A stretch of 64,000 bases of DNA, taken from an uncultured Thalassotalea sp. (lineage in GTDB: Bacteria; Pseudomonadota; Gammaproteobacteria; Enterobacterales; Alteromonadaceae). Below are positions 61,440 to 64,000 of this stretch, piece by piece; within the stretch, counting starts at the first letter, position 1, and each line of letters opens with the position of its first letter. The translations under genes and the position numbers were made by a program. The notes under the pieces are model-generated. The model was given only the letters and a program-made list of their open reading frames with translations, searched no databases and was not told the DNA's origin. The stretch spans positions 682,001 to 746,000 of the forward strand of contig CANLNK010000001.1 of assembly GCA_947492575.1 (NCBI GenBank), written 5' to 3'.

Positions 61440-62747
61440 ATGATGAAATCTTCTAAATATTTTAAGTCCGTTGACCAGCAAAGTCGGCTGAACAAGCATC
61501 GCCCGATGATAGTTTTTGGTGAAGACTGGGGAGGACACCCGAGTTCTACGCAGCATTTGATTAAAGTGTTGAGAGAAAGCAGAGATGTTATCTGGATAAA
61601 CTCTATAGGGCTGAGAGCTCCCAGTATTTCTGTGAGGGATATTGGACGAATCCTCAATAAGCTTTTTGCCTTTGCATCATCTTACTTTACCAAGCAAAAA
61701 AGACCGCAGCAGAAAAGCCAGCAAGGGGAAGGGAAAAAAGTTACCTCAGATACAGGTGATAAGCATGATTCTGCATATAGTCGTTTCAAGTTTAAGGTGA
61801 TATCACCGCTGATTTTTCCGTGTCCAAATTCGCCTCTAATGGTCAAAATAAATCGCTTTTTACTTAAGTTACAAGTCAAAAGTAGTATGAAGTCTATAGA
61901 ACAGCGAGCGCCTATTGTATGGACCTCACTCCCAACGGCGGTAGATTATCTGTCGCTATTTAAGGGGCATGCCGACGTCTATTACTGCGGCGATGACTTC
62001 AGTGCTCTGGCGGGAGTCGACCATGACTATGTAGTGCCAAAAGAAAAAAAGTTGTTAGGCCAAGCCAACATGGTTTTTGTGGCGAGTGAGGCGTTAAACA
62101 ACAAATTTACGCAAAAGGGCATCGCGGAATCAAATAGTGCCGACCAATGTGTTAAACAAGCTAAGACTGTAACCATACCGCACGGTGTTGATACAAAGCT
62201 GTTTTGCCCAGCAGAGAGAGCTAAGCCTGACGATCTGCCGTTAGGGCGCCCTATAGCCGGTTTTTATGGCAGTATTTCCAACTGGCTTGATCAAAAGTTG
62301 ATTGTAGAAGCTGCGCAGATACTTAAGGGATGGGATTTCGTTTTGGTAGGCAATATTGAATGTGATGTCTCGCTGCTCAAGGCCCAAGACAACATACATT
62401 TTTTACCTGCTAAGGCACATCAAGACTTGCCTAGTTATTTGACGCATTGGCAAGTTGCGCTATTGCCTTTTGTAGATAATGAACAAATACGCAAATGCAA
62501 TCCGTTGAAACTTAGAGAGTATTTAGCTTCTGGTGTACCTATTGTCACGACTGACTTTAATGCGATAAAGGAGTATCAAGACCTAGTTGAAGTGGTAAAC
62601 TCAAAACAAAATATCGCAGATGCGATTGTTCGCGCTGCCAAACGAGGCGATGATCTTGCAGCGAAAACGAGTCGAATCAATCGGGTAAGTACAGCTTCTT
62701 GGCAAGAGCGCGCTAAAGTAGTCGATGGCTACTTGTTGAATTGCTAG
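61440..62747 (+). CDS. Glycosyltransferase, SypN-like
   Basis: A 435-residue putative GT-B enzyme with TuaH-like motifs: FGEDWGGHPSSTQHLIKVL, VYYCGDDFSALAGVDHDYV, TIPHGVDTKLF, PIAGFYGSISNWLDQKL and KCNPLKLREYLASGVPIV. A polar low-complexity insert (about 80-105) is present. ATG at 61440 or 61443. Last of the polysaccharide genes. Confidence 0.8.
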   Translation: MMKSSKYFKSVDQQSRLNKHRPMIVFGEDWGGHPSSTQHLIKVLRESRDVIWINSIGLRAPSISVRDIGRILNKLFAFASSYFTKQKRPQQKSQQGEGKKVTSDTGDKHDSAYSRFKFKVISPLIFPCPNSPLMVKINRFLLKLQVKSSMKSIEQRAPIVWTSLPTAVDYLSLFKGHADVYYCGDDFSALAGVDHDYVVPKEKKLLGQANMVFVASEALNNKFTQKGIAESNSADQCVKQAKTVTIPHGVDTKLFCPAERAKPDDLPLGRPIAGFYGSISNWLDQKLIVEAAQILKGWDFVLVGNIECDVSLLKAQDNIHFLPAKAHQDLPSYLTHWQVALLPFVDNEQIRKCNPLKLREYLASGVPIVTTDFNAIKEYQDLVEVVNSKQNIADAIVRAAKRGDDLAAKTSRINRVSTASWQERAKVVDGYLLNC

Positions 62748-62871
62748 CTTACGGAATTGCTAATCTGCTGCTTGTCGCTAAAAGCCCGAGGTGACTATAA
62801 CTACAAGCTGGCTATAATTATTAACGTATTAACAGGATGTTATCTGGGGAAAATGTTGTGAGGATGGTGTA

Positions 62872-64000
62872 ATGAAACCTTCGATTTTAATCGTCGATGA
62901 TGAAAAAGAGATTGTTAAAGCCTTGACTAGACTGCTGATGAAGCACTTCAGCATTCATGCTTTTAGTGATCCTAAAGCTGCGCTTGAATTTTTTAAGTCA
63001 TCACCAACACATATTGTATTAAGTGACATGAAAATGCCAGAAGTGACGGGTGTTGATCTGATGGCTGAGGTGTATCGTTTAAGTCCAAAAACCCGTCGTG
63101 TCATTCTAACTGGCTATGCTGATGCGGAAATGGCACAAAGCGCGATTAATGACGGACATGTGCATGCTTATTTAGGAAAGCCATGGGACAACGAAAAGTT
63201 AATTGAGACCTTGCTAGGTCTTATTGGCGAGCTGAAGAAAGAGAACCGCAATGCCTCAGCGATAAAGAAGCTCAAGCAGAAGAACCAATACCTTCAAGAT
63301 AAGAGCGAAGCAAATGAATTGATGAACTCGGTAATAATGTCGAGCTCAGAGCAAGCACAGCAGCAGAACGATCAGTTAATGTCGTCGCACAACGATTTGA
63401 TCAACTTATCGTCAACTTTGGTGGCTAATTACACCCAAGATAACATCGGTCATTCTGCGCGTATAGCACAACAGGCAAGAGTGTTAGCAGGGCGCATCTC
63501 TATGCAATCACAACTACGCACTTGCTTATATTTGGCTGGGCTTTTCTATCGGATCGGATTAACAGAGCAAGATTTCAATCTTTCAGCTAAGCCATTTGAA
63601 GCGCTCAGCCCACAGCAGCAGCATGTTTGGCAGAAACTCCCGCAGTTGAGCGCAGACATTCTGATGGCAACACCAATGCTTACGAAAAGCGCGCATATTA
63701 TCAATAATGCTTATTTCGTATGGGGTAGTGAATATAGCCAAGTGGAAGAAATCGATATTCACGAGAAAGAAGCAACGTCGATTGTCATTGCCGCTAAAAT
63801 TCTCTCGCTCGTTGTCTTTATGGACTTGTTTATGTCCGGCCATATCGATGGTGAGATACATTTACCCGCTGTAGCGATGAAAAAGTTGTCAGGTACAGCC
63901 CGCAAATATTTTGGTGCTGAACTGGTAAAAGAATATGAAAAGATGCTTGAAGATATTCAGGCAGAAGAGCGTTTTGAGTTGCCAAGAACGGTAAAGCAGC
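62872..64000 (+). CDS. Response regulator with degenerate HD-GYP-like output (partial at window end)
   Basis: At least 376 residues, cut by the window end. Receiver (1-120) has phospho-Asp in LSDMKMPEVTG and GKPWD ending, the type seen in RpfG-like regulators. A long coiled coil (about 125-170) leads to a helical domain with HSARIAQQARVLA and CLYLAGLFYRIGL where HD-GYP proteins have LLHDIGK; no HD, HHE or GYP motif remains. It is probably a non-enzymatic, perhaps c-di-GMP-binding or protein-binding, output. Neighbouring syp-like genes suggest a link to biofilm control. Confidence 0.8.
   Translation, partial: MKPSILIVDDEKEIVKALTRLLMKHFSIHAFSDPKAALEFFKSSPTHIVLSDMKMPEVTGVDLMAEVYRLSPKTRRVILTGYADAEMAQSAINDGHVHAYLGKPWDNEKLIETLLGLIGELKKENRNASAIKKLKQKNQYLQDKSEANELMNSVIMSSSEQAQQQNDQLMSSHNDLINLSSTLVANYTQDNIGHSARIAQQARVLAGRISMQSQLRTCLYLAGLFYRIGLTEQDFNLSAKPFEALSPQQQHVWQKLPQLSADILMATPMLTKSAHIINNAYFVWGSEYSQVEEIDIHEKEATSIVIAAKILSLVVFMDLFMSGHIDGEIHLPAVAMKKLSGTARKYFGAELVKEYEKMLEDIQAEERFELPRTVKQ

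Noticed and set aside
62748-62871. Sigma-54 promoter before the last response regulator
   Set aside because: TGGGGAAAATGTTGT has GT instead of GC at -12, and no enhancer box is nearby.
1-64000. CRISPR array
   Set aside because: No regularly spaced direct repeats with unique spacers are seen.

Overview
The window looks like chromosomal DNA of a marine, polysaccharide-degrading gammaproteobacterium. Large TIGR01782-type TonB receptors, PL6/PL7 alginate lyases, H-NOX signalling, a BLUF/chemoreceptor pair and a syp-type exopolysaccharide locus together suggest Alteromonadales (Colwelliaceae, Pseudoalteromonadaceae or relatives). The species cannot be fixed from this sequence.

Region 1 (1-15948) is an alginate utilisation cluster. 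It holds a PL6 lyase cut by the window edge, a DehR-like beta-hydroxyacid dehydrogenase, two very large TonB-dependent receptors, two PL7 lyase lipoproteins, a lipoprotein with a duplicated ~212-residue module, a small exported protein and a GntR/FadR-type regulator. Sites fitting the FadR-family operator pattern TNGTNNNACNA lie in front of four transcription units, one of them between a -35 and a -10 box, so the regulator is probably the local repressor.

Region 2 (16361-20609) has a stand-alone BLUF blue-light sensor 13 bp ahead of a chemoreceptor gene, then an AT-rich stretch with an orphan asparagine-synthetase-like gene.

Region 3 (21259-27143) is a ~5.9 kb integrated element bounded by a 20-bp direct repeat, inserted at the 3' end of a tRNA(CAU) gene. 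It carries a P4-type integrase, AlpA, a winged-helix protein, an HUH/YagK-type replication protein, a terminase-small-subunit-like protein and a few unknown genes. This is the layout of a phage satellite or PICI-like island.

Region 4 (27500-33618) has a purine (NCS2/AzgA) permease, a TonB receptor, and an H-NOX nitric-oxide sensor overlapping a histidine kinase.

Region 5 (34010-64000) is a syp-like (symbiosis polysaccharide) locus in an order that differs from the sypA-R order known in Vibrio fischeri: lipoprotein, O, P, Q, R, yvcK, A, B, C, D, F, E, G, unknown, H-like glycosyltransferase, flippase, polymerase, two glycosyltransferases, M, N, and a response regulator cut by the window end. 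Five good sigma-54 -24/-12 promoters and one weak one each have, 60-100 bp upstream, a 15-bp imperfect palindrome close to TTCGCAWTTTGCAAA. This is probably the binding site of the SypG-like activator. One of these promoter/box pairs drives a LruC-domain exported protein and a lipoprotein, which makes them candidate matrix components. The H-NOX/kinase pair sits directly upstream of that operon, consistent with nitric-oxide input into biofilm formation.
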